A stretch of DNA of 6,316 nucleotides from Treponema sp. (GTDB taxonomy: Bacteria; Spirochaetota; Spirochaetia; Treponematales; UBA12059), in assembly GCA_012517645.1 (NCBI GenBank), contig JAAYUR010000127.1, forward strand, positions 1 to 6,316. Reading direction: 5' to 3'. Below, one piece after another: positions 5,993 through 6,316 of the stretch. Each line of letters starts with the position of its first letter. Position 1 is the stretch's first letter. Under the pieces are notes generated by a model. That model saw nothing but the letters and a program-made list of their open reading frames with translations. It made no database searches and was not told the DNA's origin. The position numbers were made by a program, and so were the translations under genes.

Positions 5993-6030
5993 AAAAAAAC
6001 CCGACCCGGCCGGAAGGCCGGATCGGGTTT
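5993..6030 (-). terminator. Strong intrinsic terminator of the tRNA-Gln/tRNA-Glu transcript
   Basis: Arms 5997-6011 and 6016-6030 form a 15-bp stem with one mismatch around a 4-base loop. Reading on the minus strand, the stem is followed by seven T residues (the A run at 5993-5999). It begins 2 nt after the end of tRNA-Glu, as expected for the end of a tRNA operon. On the plus strand the stem could also stop transcripts from the secreted-protein gene, but only three T residues follow in that direction. Confidence 0.88.
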
Positions 6031-6050
6031 CTAGCCCCTAGGGGAGTCGA
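6015..6050. repeat. 36-bp direct repeat, copy 2: original context at tRNA-Glu
   Basis: This is the source-like copy, because it continues into an intact tRNA-Glu on the right and forms the right arm of a complete terminator hairpin on the left. The two copies are in the same orientation and 143 bp apart. Confidence 0.92.
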
Positions 6051-6103
6051 ACCCCTCTTTAAAGATTGAGAATCTTTTGTCCTAACCGATAGACGAAGGG
6101 GCC
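6032..6103 (-). tRNA. tRNA-Glu, anticodon CUC
   Basis: The 72-nt minus-strand sequence folds as a full cloverleaf. The acceptor is GGCCCCT with AGGGGCT, the D arm is GTCT with GGAC, and the anticodon arm is AAAGA/TCTTT around the loop TTCTCAA (anticodon CTC, reading GAG). The variable region has 4 nt, and the T arm is AGGGG with TTCGACT and CCCCT. The first acceptor pair would be G1-U72, and the discriminator is A73. CCA is not encoded, so it would be added by the nucleotidyltransferase. Overall similarity to bacterial tRNA-Glu (start GGCCCCTTCGTCTA, T arm GGGGTTCGA-CTCCCC) is clear. The gene follows tRNA-Gln in the same direction, 144 nt downstream. Confidence 0.95.
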
Positions 6104-6104
6104 T

Positions 6105-6146
6105 CGCGAAGCGAAAAATCTTCCTTGGAAGATTTTTCGCTTCGCG
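6105..6146. repeat. Perfect 20-bp stem-loop in the tRNA spacer
   Basis: Arms 6105-6124 and 6127-6146 are perfect inverted repeats (CGCGAAGCG...CTTCC and its complement) around a TT centre. The element starts 2 bp from the 5' end of tRNA-Glu. It has no T run on either strand, so it is not a standard terminator. On the tRNA transcript it could guide processing of the tRNA-Glu 5' end, or it could be a dispersed palindromic repeat. Confidence 0.85.
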
Positions 6147-6147
6147 G

Positions 6148-6174
6148 CGCCGAGCTCACATAGCTCGCTCGGCG
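6148..6174. repeat. 8-bp stem-loop in the tRNA spacer
   Basis: CGCCGAGC (6148-6155) pairs perfectly with GCTCGGCG (6167-6174) around an 11-nt loop. An alternative GAGCT/AGCTC pairing (6152-6156 with 6162-6166) overlaps it. It directly abuts the 20-bp hairpin. Confidence 0.55.
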
Positions 6175-6210
6175 AATTTCCGACTACCGCTTATCAAGAC
6201 CGCTCCGCTC

Positions 6211-6243
6211 GTGTGCGGATTTTGCGATGCAAAATCTGCACAC
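6211..6243. repeat. 15-bp stem-loop just downstream of tRNA-Gln
   Basis: GTGTGCGGATTTTGC (6211-6225) pairs with GCAAAATCTGCACAC (6229-6243) around the 3-nt loop GAT. One position pairs G with T, which is a wobble pair in a plus-strand RNA but an A-C mismatch in the minus-strand transcript. It begins 4 nt after tRNA-Gln. No T run follows, so termination between the tRNAs is unlikely. Confidence 0.75.
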
Positions 6244-6247
6244 CCTA

Positions 6248-6316
6248 TTCCCCAGGGCGGATTCGAACCCCCACAAGCAGATCCAGAGTCTGCCGTGCTA
6301 CCATTACACAACCGGG
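6248..6316 (-). tRNA. tRNA-Gln, anticodon CUG (lacks the first 2 nt at the right edge)
   Basis: Minus-strand reading from the edge gives acceptor nucleotides 3-7 (CCCGG). The D arm is GTGT-AATGGTA-GCAC, and the anticodon arm is GCAGA/TCTGC around the loop CTCTGGA (anticodon CTG, reading CAG). The T loop is TTCGAAT, and the 3' acceptor strand is CTGGGGA with discriminator A. TGTAATGGTAGCAC and CTCTGGA are typical of bacterial tRNA-Gln. The T stem (GGGGG against CCGCC) has one central G-G mismatch, which is unusual. CCA is not encoded. The 5' end and promoter lie beyond the window. Confidence 0.92.

Noticed and set aside
5853..5995. Small minus-strand Arg/Ala/Glu-rich peptide gene
   Set aside because: The frame is open but has no ATG, GTG or TTG start with a ribosome site, and it overlaps tRNA-derived repeats and the terminator. 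Open frames of this length are common in such GC-rich DNA.

Overview
This 6.3-kb window is chromosomal DNA from a GC-rich bacterium. By eye it is roughly two-thirds G+C, with strong G/C preference at third codon positions. It holds five protein genes and two tRNA genes. The phylum cannot be fixed from the sequence alone. A classical cleavable signal peptide on the last protein and two drug/metabolite-type MFS carriers fit a Gram-negative-type heterotroph, but that is inference.

Layout. On the minus strand, positions 1-748 carry the N-terminal 249 residues of homoserine dehydrogenase (threonine/methionine/isoleucine biosynthesis), cut by the window edge. A divergent intergenic region (749-912) holds its promoter, a perfect inverted repeat in its leader, and the start signal of the plus-strand series. 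On the plus strand follow a small VF530/DUF2132-type protein (913-1215), an MFS transporter fused to a C-terminal DUF1801 frataxin-like domain (1333-3045), a second and unrelated MFS transporter whose central loop contains an in-frame GGGACAGAGCTG repeat array (3131-4522), and a secreted helical protein of unknown function (4647-5837). On the minus strand at the right end are tRNA-Gln(CUG) (6248 to beyond the edge) and tRNA-Glu(CUC) (6032-6103), followed by a strong intrinsic terminator.

Gene expression looks split into two modes. The three consecutive plus-strand genes at 913, 1333 and 3131 each have a -10-like hexamer (TATACT, TATATT, CATACT) exactly 6 nt before the ATG and no Shine-Dalgarno sequence, the geometry expected of leaderless mRNAs. 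The homoserine dehydrogenase and secreted-protein genes instead have a recognisable -35/-10 promoter, a 5' leader and a Shine-Dalgarno sequence. The plus-strand genes therefore look like separate transcription units rather than one operon, and I see no shared pathway among the five genes.

The right end is structurally rich. The last 19 nt of tRNA-Glu plus 17 nt of its terminator are duplicated as a perfect 36-bp direct repeat, which lands on the stop codon of the secreted-protein gene. A further inverted copy of the tRNA 3' end delimits a 135-bp GC-rich segment. The tRNA-Gln/tRNA-Glu spacer is packed with three stem-loops, one with a perfect 20-bp stem. The strongest leads are the MFS-DUF1801 fusion, the leaderless start series, the repeat array inside a transporter loop, and the duplicated tRNA-Glu end. 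I found no convincing complete new defence or mobile system.
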